Origin: Areca catechu
Lineage: Eukaryota; Streptophyta; Magnoliopsida; Arecales; Arecaceae
Reading direction: 5' to 3'
NCBI GenBank assembly: GCA_021397845.1
Contig: CM038038.1
Coordinates: 71,098,748-71,162,747, forward strand
Length of the DNA: 64,000 nt
Below the pieces are notes generated by a model. It made no database searches and was not told the DNA's origin. It saw nothing but the letters and a program-made list of their open reading frames with translations. Within the stretch, counting starts at the first letter, position 1. Each line of letters opens with the position of its first letter. This document shows, one piece after another, positions 9,917 through 21,359 of the stretch. A program made the position numbers and the translations under genes.

Positions 9917-10570
9917 TTTTGTTATTCATCAAAATCACTAGGTAGAGCCAACACTCGTTCACCACTCAGGAGATTTACAACTGCTAGACCCGATACAGAT
10001 GACAGACTACAAAGAGTACTGGATGAGATATCTTATCTCAGATCTGACACTGACACCAGGATTACTCTACTTCAGTTTGAGATGCATCATGGATTCCAAA
10101 AGATTATGAGCATTCTTAGATAGCTTTCTGCTAGCCAATCTGTATCGACGACTTCGACGGTAGCACCTGGCACTGGTACTGGCACTGATTGTGAGTAGGG
10201 AGAGGCTGCAAAGTCTACTGATATTCCTATAGAGGTCGATGTTGGTATGGACATTCCAGGATCTGATGTTGGATAGACTCCAGCCACAGAAATTCTATCT
10301 ACTACCAGCACCTTGGCATTATCCTTTGATCATCCGATTGTTAGACCCACTCCCATTATCATATCTTTAGAGTCCAAAGTTAAAGCCAAAGCTAAAACTA
10401 AAGTTTCTAAGACTACCACTCATACTAGGACTAGGATTAGGGATCTTAGACCTAGATTTCCTAAGTTTAAGCCTAGTCCTGGAATCTTAGAAGTTGGTTC
10501 TTCTTCCAGTGAAGAAGACTATAGTGATGATCCTGGTCATCATTTTGATGTTTTTAGGCCTTTATCTTGA
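9917..10570 (+). pseudogene. Copia A extra ORF, C-terminal part
   Basis: Continues the 8101-8376 ORF after the solo LTR. It encodes a short helical region (DDRLQRVLDEISYLRSDTD) and then a Ser/Thr- and Lys-rich tail ending FDVFRPLS. In-frame stops occur near 10121, 10198 and 10273, so it is decayed. The helical part matches the same place in the copia F homologue (IYILSIRVDRMQTEIHMLRT near 57000). The product would be a non-enzymatic protein of unknown role, sitting where SIRE-type elements may carry an extra or env-like ORF. Confidence 0.5.
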
Positions 10571-11268
10571 TATTTTTAGGATTCTATATTTTGTATGCTT
10601 TTTATCTTTTGATGTTGTGATACTATTTTGTCGTGCCATGGCACATCCATAAAGTATCACCCATGTACTCACTTTTTATATCCATATATATATATATATA
10701 TCACTTTTTCATGCTACATGTCTATCTTTATTATGAATGATTTATTGTGAATGAATGTTCTCTTCTATACCATTTTGTTGATAACAAAAAGGGGGAGAAG
10801 GGAGAATGTGCATGAATGAAAATAATATGTTGTGAAGAAGGGAGATTGAAATGAAAATGATATGATGAGTTAGAATGTTAATTTATGAAAATTTGATAAA
10901 AATTGAATGATCTTGTTAAGCTTTTGTTAAGTTTCTTGTTAAATTTTCATGAAATTTACTTCAAACACTTGAAAATTTTATAAGTTTTGATATGCATTGT
11001 ATAGATGATACTCTTGATACATTATGTTTCAATATTTATTGCTCTTATGATACAGATAATACAATGTATCGATATATATGATACTTGATGTTAATAATGT
11101 TCAATTTTATACATTTGATACATATGATACATTATGACACACTGTGTTGATATCTTGATACTTAATCTATGTGATACACATTATGTCTAATATCTTTTGA
11201 TAAATGTGAATATACTGTAAATGTAAAGTGTTTTAAATTTTAATCATACCCAGTGTTTTGTCATCATC
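10571..11268. other. Copia A non-coding 3' region
   Basis: AT-rich and without a coding frame. It holds a (TA)n run at about 10684-10701, a first polypurine-like tract (AAAAAGGGGGAGAAGGGA, about 10784-10801), and many short GATAC-containing repeats at about 10990-11200 (TTGATAC, GATACA). Confidence 0.65.
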
Positions 11269-11282
11269 AAAAAGGGAGAGAT
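11269..11282 (+). promoter_or_regulatory. Copia A polypurine tract
   Basis: AAAAAGGGAGAGAT lies directly before the LTR start TGTTGACC. It would prime plus-strand DNA synthesis. Confidence 0.8.
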
Positions 11283-12229
11283 TGTTGACCCTTGGAATGA
11301 TTTTGATGATCACAAAATATTGGAGCATGTATTTGATACTAATTCTTTCAAACTACTTGAGAGGTTTTGCAGGAAATTGGTTACCTTTAGTTTAAAATGG
11401 TTTTCAAATTGATTGGAAGGTAATTCAATTATGTATAAAGTTTTGTGAACTTGAACTTGTAAAAGCCCTAGTTGTGTCAATATTGTAATCTTGTAAAATG
11501 GGTTGAAATTATCTTGAGATATTGAAGAGCTTTCAAGTCTTTCACCTACCTACTTCAAGAGCTTTCAAGTTAGAATTCAAAGCTTCACCAACTCTACTCC
11601 ATCATTGAATCCACTCATTAAAGAAGCTACAAAATAGCTTGAAGAGTATTTAAGAGCATCCAAAGCTAGGCTTCATCTTGATCTACATCGGCAATATTTA
11701 AATAAACTTGGTTAGTTGTAGTTACTTGTTTATCTTTTATCTATCTCTATTTTCTCTCTAAGAACAGCAAGAGGCTATATCTTAAGAGAAGGTTAAAGGT
11801 TTTTAGGTGAGCCTTGTGAAAACTTAAGTTGGGTTTTTGGTGATCCCGGTATAAAACCAAGTGTTAGGGTTTTCTTTGGTGATCCCATTTAAAACCAAAG
11901 GGAGTTTGGGTTTCTTTGGTGATCACGGTAAAACCAAAGTGTATAGGTTTGGATTGTAAGCCTGGTAAAACAATCCGACTGTATTCCAGTTGGGGGATAT
12001 AGTGGAAATCCCAAGTGATGCTTGGATAGTAGACGTAGGAGCTGATTGCTCCGAACCACTCTAAATTTTGTTGTGTTTGTGATTGTGTTCTTATTGCTTT
12101 ATTGTTCTTACTTAAATACTTCCGCATTGCATATTGCACCACAACACTAAAAGGATTTCAAAGTGTACATAATTATGAAAAGTTGCTAATTCCAATTCAC
12201 CCCCCTCTTGGGAAGCCACCTGGGCAACA
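11283..12229 (+). repeat. Copia A 3' LTR
   Basis: 947 bp, starting TGTTGACC and ending GGGCAACA. The last part (AATTCACCCCCCTCTTGG) matches the corresponding end of the copia F and solo LTRs. The tract from 11820 to 11960 repeats a 'TTGGTGATC...AAAACCAAG' phrase three times. Inserted in TatY gag; the 5' LTR is outside the window. Confidence 0.82.
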
Positions 12230-13415
12230 CGCCATAGACGCTGTCGGAGCAAGGTCTCCCACCACGACCCTCCTCAGTGGTCATTTTTGTCCTTTCCAGC
12301 AGCTCTATTGATGAGGCTATCGGGCGCATGGTAGAGAAGCGCCTGGAAGAACAAGAACGTAGGCTGGCGGAACTAGCTCGCCAGTTTGCCAACGTGCAAG
12401 GCTCCTCCCGTGAGCTAGCGAGCCATGACACCCGATGACCCTTCTTCCAAGAGATCCAAGAGGGGCTGATCCCGAGTCAGTTCTGCATGCCCCAGCTGGA
12501 TCACTACGATGGGACCACTGACTCCCTAGATCACCTGGAGAGCTACAAGGCTCTTATGAGAGTCCATGGGGCAACAGACACCCTCCTCTGCTTAGCCTTC
12601 CCTACTACACTTCGGAAGGCCGCTCGAGTCTGGTTCACTCGCCTTGAACCCGAGAGCATTAGTTCCTTCACGGAGCTGGAGAAAAAGTTTGTGGCATACT
12701 TCGACGTTTGCTGGAAGGTGCCGTGAAAAGCCGATAGCCTTTTCTCCATCAGCAAGCAGGACCACAAGTCCTTGCGGGACTATGTGGCGTGCTTCAAGAT
12801 CGTTGCACTTGAGATGTACAATCTGGACAAGCCCATCACCATGTTGGTGCTGAAGAGAGGGCTCCAGACTTCTCACCCGACCTACTCCCTAGACAAGAAG
12901 CTGCCAAAGATGTACTCTGACCTTCTCCTCCATGTCCACAGGTATATTCATGCTAAGGAGGCGGACCGCACTAGGAGAGAGCTAGATGGGAAGCCTCTGG
13001 AGAAACGAACCCCGGGGAAAGCCCCAAGGGCATGCAAGCTCAGACCAAGCCCAAATCCCCGAGCAAGGCCCAAGCCGAAGGGCGGTCCCACTCCGGAAGA
13101 AGTTTATACTCCTCTCCTTGCCTCGAGATCAAAGATTCTCATGGAGATCGAGGGTGAGTGCTACCTACATCGCCCTCCCCCACTGGGGTTGTCCAGCAAT
13201 CGCGATAAGACAAGGTACTGCCAATTCTACTGTGACCACGGCCATGACACCGAGGACTGTCACCATCTTAAAAGAGAAATCGAAGATCTGATAAGGAGGG
13301 GCTACCTCAAAAAGTTCATGGGGGGCAAGATCTCGGTGGAACCTCAGGCGCTCGTGGCCCTTCCTTCTATCCCCGCAATCGATAATCGACCCACCGGGAA
13401 GCCCGTGGGTATGGT
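12230..13415 (+). pseudogene. gag: TatY gag
   Basis: Frame 1 gives a Tat-type gag. An N-terminal coiled region (KRLEEQERRLAELARQFANV) leads to the capsid-like segment MPQLDHYDGTTDSLDHLESY and FTRLEPESISSFTELEKKFV, then SLRDYVACF. A Cys/His cluster near 13217-13262 (CQFYCDHGHDTEDCHHLK) resembles a zinc knuckle and is the usual end of Tat gag. In-frame TGA codons at 12436 and 12724 break it. The 5' start was removed by the copia A insertion. Gag would form the cytoplasmic particle. Confidence 0.82.
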
Positions 13416-13424
13416 ATGTTGGGG

Positions 13425-13454
13425 GACAAACTCTTCCCATACTGGGAAGGTCCC
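13425..13454 (+). pseudogene. pol: TatY pol tail, left piece before insertion B
   Basis: These 30 bases translate as DKLFPYWEGP, matching the SPNWEGPYRV segment at the end of TatX pol. The frame differs from gag, so the gag-to-pol deletion junction lies just upstream (about 13400-13425). The last five bases (GTCCC, 13450-13454) are the target-site copy of insertion B. Confidence 0.7.
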
Positions 13455-15191
13455 TGATGCAGAACAAAAAGATGATGCGATGCGGAAGTAAATTAAAATT
13501 AATGTATTATTTATTTATTTATTTATTTTCAGAAGTCGGCTTTGACTTAAAAGAAAGATAAACTAATGTTGAAAGAAACTAAGAAATGACAGAAAGCATA
13601 ATTAAAAGGAGTGGATTATTAGAGTAACTCAGAAGTAGGATCGCTGGGGATTGAGAAACCCCCAGACCTAGGGTTTACTCCTCTTTCAAGAAACAGACGA
13701 AGAGAGAAGAGAAGGTTTTATACCTGACTGTGATATCTCTCGTTGCTTCAATTGAAGGACACTCTCGAACAGATTGTAGGATCCTTGGAGATGAGGTATC
13801 TTCGCAATGGATCCTCGGATTGTAGTCCTATGGCAAGGTTGGCCTTCTTCTCGAACTCAGGATCTGGAAGAAGAAGAACAAAAAAAAAAAAAGAACCAGA
13901 AACTCAAAGAAAGACACTGACCTGAGGACTTAATGAAGATTGTTGGATGTAGAAGTTCCGGAGATCTTGATACTGATCTGACTCTTCTTTGAACTTGCTC
14001 TGTAGTTGAAACAGTTGATCTGAACCTGGATGCTGGTGGCCGGCCTCTATGTGGAAGAGAGGGGCCGTGGGATATAGATGGAAAATTAGGGTTTGGTGGT
14101 GGTGGAGTAGAGATGGGTGGACTAAGCTAGGGGTTTGGGGCAGGAGATCTCACACCTCCTCAAGGTTCCTAGGGAACCCGGATTTACTCCCTCACGGAGC
14201 TCAACACTTGAATACAAGTGCGGAAGAGAGAAACACAAAGTTGCTCACAAAGAAATTGATTTCATTCATCTGATCTTTTTCAAACTTACATGGGGGTTTA
14301 ATTTATAGGCCATTATAAGAGAGTAGGGTTTTACATCTTCCCATGTGGGACTAAAGGAGGGGATCTTCAAATTAGGATATCAATCCCTACTCATATGGCC
14401 GGCCAATTAATTCCAAAGTTGATTGAAGCTTCAAAAAGGAAAGTGGGTGGCGCCTCCTTGTCTTGACCTCCAAGAAAATATTTTTTTCCTTCTATGCTTG
14501 GCCTTATCTGGAAGTGTTTGGGCGCCTCTTAACCTTGCCCTCCAAGAGAAAATTTGTTGCCTTTTATATCTGGCTTTAGTTGGAATGATTAGGGCGCCTC
14601 CTAACCTTGCTTTTCAAGAGAAATCTCCTTCCTTTCATGGCTCAACCCTTTTTGGATACCTCTTTTTCTTTCTCCCCAAGTTATGGCTCCTTCTAACTTT
14701 GTTTTGAGTATTTCTGGCAAGTAATGGGCGCCTCCTTGAATTTCTCTCCAAGAGAATTTCTTCCCTTTCATAGTTTGGTTCTTTTGGGAAGTCTTGGGCT
14801 GTCCCCTTGATTTGTGGACCCCTGGTGGATTTCTCCTCAATTGGCACATGAAAGAGGGGAGTTGCTATCTGTGGTGTGGGGACCAAAGCCTGCTGGATGG
14901 AGATGTGGCGCCCCCTGGATTCAGGCGTATGGCTGGGAGTGTGGCTGGGAGTGTGGCGCCCACTTGCTTGGCCTTGGGAGAAAATGTAACACCCCCAGGT
15001 TGAAGCCCTAGTCCACTACTGAGTCAACATGACTCAACAAAATAAAAATGCAGGTAATACAGACTCAAACTAAAATTGAGTTGATCAAGTCAACCCTTAT
15101 TACAAGCCAAAAACCCTAATTCTTTGGGCAAGGTTAATCAGAGATCCAGATGGAGCTCTGAAGTCTTCTTCTGAGTCTGGTGCCCGCACTA
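13455..15191 (-). repeat. B LTR 1 (left, 3' end of array)
   Basis: 1737 bp. On the minus strand it begins TAGTGCGGGCACCAGAC and ends CTGCATCA. The left flank is GTCCC. A TATA box (CTATAAATTAA on minus, 14298-14308) marks the promoter. A degenerate repeat of about 72 bp with GGGCGCCTC cores (about 14449-14800) lies inside. It differs from LTR 2 and LTR 3 by scattered substitutions only. Confidence 0.93.
14298..14308 (-). promoter_or_regulatory. TATA box of the B LTR
   Basis: CTATAAATTAA on the minus strand, between a T-rich stretch and the transcribed part. The same box is in LTR 2, LTR 3 and the D LTRs (for example 36528-36538). Confidence 0.55.
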
Positions 15192-15988
15192 ATTCTCCTA
15201 AGATGGGAGGAACTCGACCCTGTCGAGTATGGATCAAGTTGGCTCTGGTATCTCTCCAAGAGGTTTGGGTCCAATTCTTGTAATTCTTCTCGGGAGATCC
15301 AAGAGTCATCAGAATCTGGCCTTCCTTGCCAGCGGACCAGGTATCTTTGGTATCCTCGATTACGAGTAGAGATAACCTGATCATCCGGGATCTTTTCAAT
15401 CTGCTCTTTCCTCATAGGCCAGTTTGTTGGTGGACACACAGGGTTGGGTTCACTCTCAAGAGCAGGACTAGGTTCAAAAGCCTCACTGGGAATCACAGCT
15501 GGCTTTCTATACTCTACTAGGTCTGTAATGTTGAAAGTGGAGCTAATGCCTAGTTCTGGAGGCAACTCAAGCACATAGGCATTGGATCCTACTCTCTTCA
15601 CCACTCTAAATGGTCCAGCTCCTCTAGCATGTAACTTTCTAACGGTTCTAGGAGGAAACCGTTCAGGCCTTAACCTAATCATTACATAGTCTCCTTCATC
15701 AAAAGTTTTGACTCGCATTTGAGAATCAGCCAACTTCTTATAAGTTTCATTACTTAAATTTATTTTGGCTTGAATTTCTTTATGCAAGTCTTTTATATGC
15801 TGTGCAAAAACTTCAGCAGACTTGGAGACTCGTGTGTAGACTGGTAAAGGAGCTAGGTCAAGAGGTGTGTGAGGTTTGCAACCATGAACAATTTCAAATG
15901 GACTCTTACCTGTAGACCTATTGATCGAAACATTAAATGCAATTTCAGCCCTGGACAAAATACAAATCCCAATTCCTGGTGCTCTCAA
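15134..15988 (-). CDS. B copy 1, ORF2: integrase C terminus and chromodomain
   Basis: A 284-residue frame. It begins in the integrase region RAEIAFNVSINRSTGKSPFEIVHG (compare RAEFAYNDSVNRSTGKSPF in D), continues with the GPFRVVKRVGSNAYVLELP segment and ends with a chromodomain: QVISTRNRGYQRYLVRWQG, then DSDDSWISREELQ. Aromatic residues of the YLVRW type are present. The catalytic core is absent. The stop codon lies 58 bp inside the LTR. A chromodomain normally steers integration to marked chromatin. The true start is unclear, because the first Met is close to where homology begins. Confidence 0.75.
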   Translation of the reverse strand: MRAPGIGICILSRAEIAFNVSINRSTGKSPFEIVHGCKPHTPLDLAPLPVYTRVSKSAEVFAQHIKDLHKEIQAKINLSNETYKKLADSQMRVKTFDEGDYVMIRLRPERFPPRTVRKLHARGAGPFRVVKRVGSNAYVLELPPELGISSTFNITDLVEYRKPAVIPSEAFEPSPALESEPNPVCPPTNWPMRKEQIEKIPDDQVISTRNRGYQRYLVRWQGRPDSDDSWISREELQELDPNLLERYQSQLDPYSTGSSSSHLRRISAGTRLRRRLQSSIWISD

Positions 15989-16117
15989 TCAAACCAAAAT
16001 CTGAGTCAAAGCCTAGTAAAGGGTCAAGAAAAACTAAACTAGACTGACGACGCATTCCTAAAGAATGGACTTTATTCCAAAGGAACCCTAGGTCAAATCC
16101 TCACAAACTATGGCTCT

Positions 16118-17809
16118 CTAGGTTTGACCTTGGGTCGGAGGATGGCATGCAGAGCATGAAACCTTATCATGGGTGCCTAGTAGGTGCCATAAGGTCTTCC
16201 AGAAGTAGGTGGCAAACCTAATAGATTCTGACACGTGATTCACTCTAAAGACTTTGACAAAGTATACTTGGATGGTGTAAGAAGCATTGGAAGTCCTAGA
16301 GAAAGGGAAGAAATATGAGGTGGAGTCTCGAATTACTTGCTGGCTAAAGGTGGTGACCTGAAGGTTTGAATGGTGATCTATGAATGTCAACTGGTCATCC
16401 TTACGAAAGGAAAAGTTTGCTACTCCCAGGAATGGATCAAGAGATGGTTCGGGGAGTAGCCTAGGACATGTGATTGCAACAGTTAAGGTTTGTTCTCTAA
16501 GCAAATAATGATCCACTTTCTCAAGAAATGGATTAGAGAATGATTCATGGAAGGGCCTATGGATGATGACCTCAAGACTTGAAATTTGACCTATGGGTGA
16601 GGAAAGGTATACTCTATAGAAGGGTAGGTCAATCATGCGAAGGAAGGGGTCTGGGGTCATAAGGAGGACTTCTACAGGACTGGGTGAATCAATCCACTCA
16701 AGAAAAGGATGTCCAACTGAGATTACGGGAGAGACCTTAGTGGCTGAGCATGGGACAAGGTCCAATTGTAAGAGGCTTGATTCAGTCATCCTAAGGAGAG
16801 GATCTACCATAGGGTGGGCAAACTTAAACAGTTCAGTGCAAAGATCTTCAATTGGTACTTGGGGAATGACTGTCATTAGAGGGTACGAACTAATAGCTCG
16901 GGCTAACACTATGAGTTCTTCCTGGGGGTATTTGACTAAATGAACCTGGTTCTCACAAATCTCTTGAATTTCTAAACTAGGTCCTACCAGTTGGTTGTTT
17001 TCCAAGGTCTCCTCAGGTAAGGAACCAATAGTATCAATGTCACATTCTTCAAGTTCTTCCCCCTCATATTCATCAACTAGACTCAAGCCAGCATCATATA
17101 CTTCCTCGATGCCATCTTCAATGGGTTTCGGGTCAGTGGTAATCGGGTCAACTGATTCTATGCTTGTCATACCTAACGGTTCTTCCTCATTGGTAGGCTT
17201 GGGTTCTCCCTCATTAATGTCATCCTTAGGATTCTTACCACTTAGCTATGCACAAGCCAGTCCTATGCATGGGCACTGACTAGATTTATGGCCTCTTTCT
17301 CCACAAGACAAACATTCTTGAGATATAGGAACCTGGGTCACGCTGGGTTTCAAGCTAGTAGAGACCTTACTTGGGCATGGGTGTGGATCTAAATGGTTTG
17401 ATCTAGAAGACTTGGGTTGTTGAGTGACTGGTCTAGAATATTGTAAGGACCTCTCATAGACACGATCCACACTATAGATATCGTGGTTAGGCTTCCTAAG
17501 GTTATGCTCGGGATCACGGTATAAGGTCCTCCTAGGCTCCTGGCTTGGATGAGGTTGGGGCCTATTAAATTTTGGATCAGGGGTCCAATTTTGATGTCTA
17601 CGTTTTTCAAGTACTTGGACTCGATCCCTAAGCTGGGTAAAATTCTCATGGACTTGTTCTTTACACTGGGTAACAGTAGCAGTCATATCCTGACTCAATT
17701 TATTCATACTTTCAGTAAGAGCTCTAACCATGGCCTCTAAATCAGGTTGGGTTTGACCAGGTTGGTAGGGTACTCCATTCCGGGTATACATGATGATGCA
17801 AGCAAACAC
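16118..17809 (-). pseudogene. B copy 1, ORF1: gag-like N terminus, linker, integrase-core remnant
   Basis: A 563-codon frame broken once, by TAG at 17248-17246 where copy 2 has CAG. The N terminus is gag-like (TRNGVPYQPGQTQPDLEAM, LTESMNKLSQ) and shared with D. A CCHC knuckle (CLSCGERGHKSSQC) follows near 17280-17320. The acidic linker VDEYEGEELEE, which precedes protease in D, then leads into about 250 residues of unknown type. The last 70 residues (YFFPF, YFWKTLWHLLGT, CHPPTQGQT) match the integrase core of D but lack the SDRD catalytic Asp. Protease, RT and RNase H are missing. Confidence 0.75.
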
Positions 17810-18680
17810 ACAGAATGTAACTAGACTAAAGCGACTACTGGCTCACTAGACCTAGAGTCCCAAACTAGATGCCCAATCAGAGTGGCAAGCTAACCTGTAG
17901 TAACTCAGGACTCAGCCAGGCAGGTGTAAGGGGAGTGTTAGGTCCCTGAATGCCAATCCTAGACACCAATCAGAGATTGGCCAGGTAGGCGGACCAGCAC
18001 ACAAGCCCTTCGGGATGGAATCCCTGAACCACCGTTCTAGACACTGAGTACAAAGCACACACAGAGTAACTAGACAAACTGACTCAACACTAGCCTTGAC
18101 CCGACTTGTTGATGTCCCTAGCCCACTAGGGCAAATTAGGTCTAATCAATTTTTAGATTAAAGGCTTAGGTTCGAATGAGTGGGTGGTGGTTTTGGACTA
18201 AGGAGAGGTTATCAACTCCTCCCCTTATCTTAGATGCTCAAATGCCCTTAAGATGAATTAAGAGATGAACACTCAAAAATAATTGGATTGCAGAACACAA
18301 AAATAGAGTTGCAGTAATTTAATTCTCAGAAATCCCACGGAAACCAATGAATCACAGGAAAATTATTAAAAATAGTTTCAATTATACTGGTTTCAGAAAT
18401 ACAAAAATCACCAAATTTGGAGTTACCTGCAGTGAGAAATAATTCCTGCAACAGGGCAATTACGAGCTGAAAACAGAGCACTTCCCCGTTTACAATTCCT
18501 GCTACGAAGTTATAACCCAACGGATCCCCTACACGCCCTAGGAACACCCCGTGGAATGGGAAGAGGAGGTTTGCACCTTGCTTCATTCCTAGGACCGGAT
18601 GTCCTGGGGAGTCTACTTCGAGCAGACAAGTAAAAAGAGAGAGACTCAAACAAGCAATCAAAACAGAAACCCTAGACAGG
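17810..18680 (-). other. B copy 1 5' leader
   Basis: Non-coding RNA leader between the primer site and ORF1. It holds blocks conserved in D, C and E: the hairpin at 17966-17980, GGCCAGGTAGGCGGACCAG, and a second possible hairpin CCCTAG-CCCA-CTAGGG (18116-18131). Such leaders often carry packaging and dimer signals; that role is inferred here. Confidence 0.6.
17966..17980 (-). other. Leader hairpin, B copy 1
   Basis: CCAATC-AGA-GATTGG: a perfect 6-bp stem with a 3-base loop, conserved in position in all five leaders of the window. Confidence 0.6.
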
Positions 18681-18692
18681 GCTCTGATACCA
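18681..18692 (-). promoter_or_regulatory. Primer binding site, B copy 1
   Basis: On the minus strand TGGTATCAGAGC, complementary to the 3' end of initiator-Met tRNA, four bases from the LTR end. Confidence 0.9.
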
Positions 18693-18696
18693 AAAT

Positions 18697-20433
18697 TGAT
18701 GCAGAACAAAAAGATGATGCGATGCGGAAGTAAATTAAAATTAATGTATTTTTTTTTATTTATTTATTTTTAGAAGTCGGCTTTGACTTAAAGGAAAGAT
18801 AAACTAATGCTGAAAGAAACTAAGAAATGACAGAAAGCACAATTAAAAGGAGTGGATTATCAAAGTAACTCAGAAGTAGGATCGCTGGGGATTGAGAAAC
18901 CCCCAGACCTAGGGTTTACTCCTCTTTCAAGAAACAGACAAAGAGAGAAGAGAAGGTTTTATACCTAACTGTGATATCTCTCGTTGCTTCAATTGAAGGA
19001 CACTCTCGAACAGATTGTAGGATCCTTGGAGACGAGGTATCTTCGCAATGGATCCTCGGATTGTAGTCCTATGGCAAGGTTGGCCTTCTTCTCGAACTCA
19101 GGATCTGGAAGAAGAAGAACAAAAAAAAAAAAAAGAACCAGAAACTTAAAGAAAGACACTGACCTGAGGACTTAATGAAGATTGTTGGATGTAGAAGTTC
19201 CGGAGATCTTGATACTGATCTGACTCTTCTTTGAACTTGCTCTGTAGTTGAAACAGTTGATCTGAACCTGGATGCTGGTGGCCGGCCTCTATGTGGAAGA
19301 GAGGGGCCGTGGGATGTAGATGGAAAATTAGGGTTTGGTGGTGGTGGAGTAGAGATGGGTGGACTAAGCTAGGGGTTTGGGGTTGGAGATCTCACACCTC
19401 CTCAAGGTTCCTAGGGAACCCGGATTTACTCCCTCACGGAGCTCAACACTTGAATACAAGTGTGGAAGAGAGAAACACAAAGTTGCTCACAAAGAAATTG
19501 ATTTCATTCATCTGATCTTTTTCAAACTTACATGGGGGTTTAATTTATAGGCCATTACAAGAGAGTAGGGTTTTACATCTTCCCATGTGGGACTAAAGGA
19601 GGGGATCTTCAAATTAGGATATCAATCCCTACTCATATGGCCGGCCAATTAATTCCAAAGTTGATTGAAGCTTCAAAAAGGAAAGTGGGTGGCGCCTCCT
19701 TGTCTTGACCTCCAAGAAAATATTTTTTTCCTTCTATGCTTGGCCTTATCTGGAAGTGTTTGGGCGCCTCTTAACCTTGCCCTCCAAGAGAAAATTTGTT
19801 GCCTTTTATATCTGGCTTTAGTTGGAATGATTAGGGCGCCTCCTAACCTTGCTTTTCAAGAGAAATCTCCTTCCTTTCATGGCTCAACCCTTTTTGGATA
19901 CCTCCTTTTCTTTCTCTCCAAGTTATGGCTCCTTCTAACTTTGTTTTGAGTATTTCTGGCAGGTAATGGGCGCCTCCTTGAATTTCTCTCCAAGAGAATT
20001 TCTTCCCTTTCATAGTTTGGTTCTTTTGAAAAGTCTTGGGCCGCCCCCTTGATTTGTGGACGCCTGGTGGATTTCTCCTCAATTGGCGCATGAAAGAGGA
20101 GAGTTGCTATCTGTGGTGTGGGGACCAAAGCCTTCTGGATGGAGATGTGGCGCCCCCTGGACTCAGGCGTATGGCTGGGAGCGTGGCTGGGAGTGTGGCG
20201 CCCACTTGCTTGGCCTTGGGAGAAAATGTAACACCCCCAGGTTGAAGCCCTAGTCCACTACTGAGTCAACATGACTCAACAAAATAAAAATGCAGGTAAT
20301 ACAGACTTAAACTAAAATTGAGTTGATCAAGTCAACCCTTATTACAAGCCAAAAATCCTAATTCTTCGGGCAAGGTTAATCAGAGATCCAGATGGAGCTC
20401 TGAAGTCTTCTTCTGAGTCTGGTGCCCGCACTA
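18697..20433 (-). repeat. B LTR 2 (middle, shared)
   Basis: 1737 bp, the same length as LTR 1 and nearly the same sequence. It serves as 5' LTR for copy 1 and 3' LTR for copy 2. It has the same TAGTG minus-strand start as the other two. Confidence 0.93.
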
Positions 20434-20570
20434 ATTCTCCCAGGGTGGGAGGAACTCGACCCTGTCGAGTATGGATCAAGTTGGTTCTGGTATCTCTCCA
20501 AGAGGTCTGGGTCCAATTCTTGTAATTCTTCTCGGGAGATCCAAGAGTCATCAGAATCTGGCCTTCCTTG

Positions 20571-21230
20571 CTAGCGGACCAGGTATCTTTGGTATCCTCG
20601 ATTACGAGTAGAGATAACCTGATCATCCGGGATCTTTTCAATCTGCTCTTTCCTCATAGGCCAGTTTGTTGGTGGACACACAGGGTTGGGTTCACTCTCA
20701 AGAGCAGGACTAGGTTCAAAAGCCTCACTGGGAATCACAGCTGGCTCTCTATACTCTACTAGGTCTGTAATGTTGAAAGTGGAGCTAATGCCTAGTTCTG
20801 GAGGCAACTCAAGCACATAGGCATTGGATCCTACTCTCTTCACCACTCTAAATGGTCCAGCTCCTCTAGCATGTAACTTTCTAATGGTTCCAGGAGGAAA
20901 CCGTTCAGGCCTTAACCTAATCATTACATAGTCTCCTTCATCAAAAGTTTTGACTCGCCTTTGAGAATTAGCCAACTTCTTATAAGTTTCATTACTTAAA
21001 TTTATTTTGGCTTGAATTTCTTTATGCAAGTCTTTTATATGCTGTGCAAAAACTTCAGCAGACTCGGAGACTCGTGTGTAGACTGGTAAAGGAGCTAGGT
21101 CAAGAGGTGTGTGAGGTTTGCAACCATGAACAATTTCAAATGGACTCTTACCTGTAGACCTATTGATCGAAACATTAAATGCAATTTCAGCCCTGGACAA
21201 AATACAAATCCCAATTCCTGGTGCTCTCAA
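20571..21230 (-). pseudogene. B copy 2, ORF2: integrase C terminus, chromodomain truncated
   Basis: Homologous to ORF2 of copy 1, but the frame stops at TAG 20573-20571 inside the chromodomain (YLVR then stop, where copy 1 has Trp). The chromodomain remainder (QGRPDSDDSWISREELQ) is still readable in the same frame to the LTR. Chromovirus D carries a TAG at the same codon (37417-37415). Confidence 0.75.
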
Positions 21231-21359
21231 TCAAACCAAAATCTGAGTCAAAGCCTAGTAAAGGGTCAAGAAAAACTAAACTAGATTGACGACGCATTCC
21301 TAAAGAATGGACTTTATTCCAAAGGAACCCTAGATCTAATCCTAACAAACTATGGCTCT

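Larger units (their letters stand above)
8099..12229 (+). mobile_element. Copia A: 3' part of a SIRE-like Ty1/copia element
   Basis: It holds the C-terminal part of an extra ORF, a non-coding 3' region, a polypurine tract and a 3' LTR. The polypurine context (GTCATCATCAAAAAGGGAGAGAT, then TGTTGACC) is typical of copia elements of the SIRE type. TatX interrupts it on the left and its 5' part is outside the window. A solo copia LTR (8377-9916) interrupts the extra ORF. Its right neighbour is TatY gag, so copia A inserted into TatY. Confidence 0.75.

Noticed and set aside
8372..9921. Complete copia insertion with target duplication
   Set aside because: Flanks (CTCGT and TTTTG) do not match and there is no internal region, so it is called a solo LTR only.
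12102..12311. Short ORF across the copia A LTR end and TatY
   Set aside because: It spans an insertion border and is in a different frame from TatY gag.
18681..18692. Initiator-Met tRNA gene fragments
   Set aside because: Only 12-base complements next to LTR ends are present, as expected for primer binding sites; no cloverleaf is seen.
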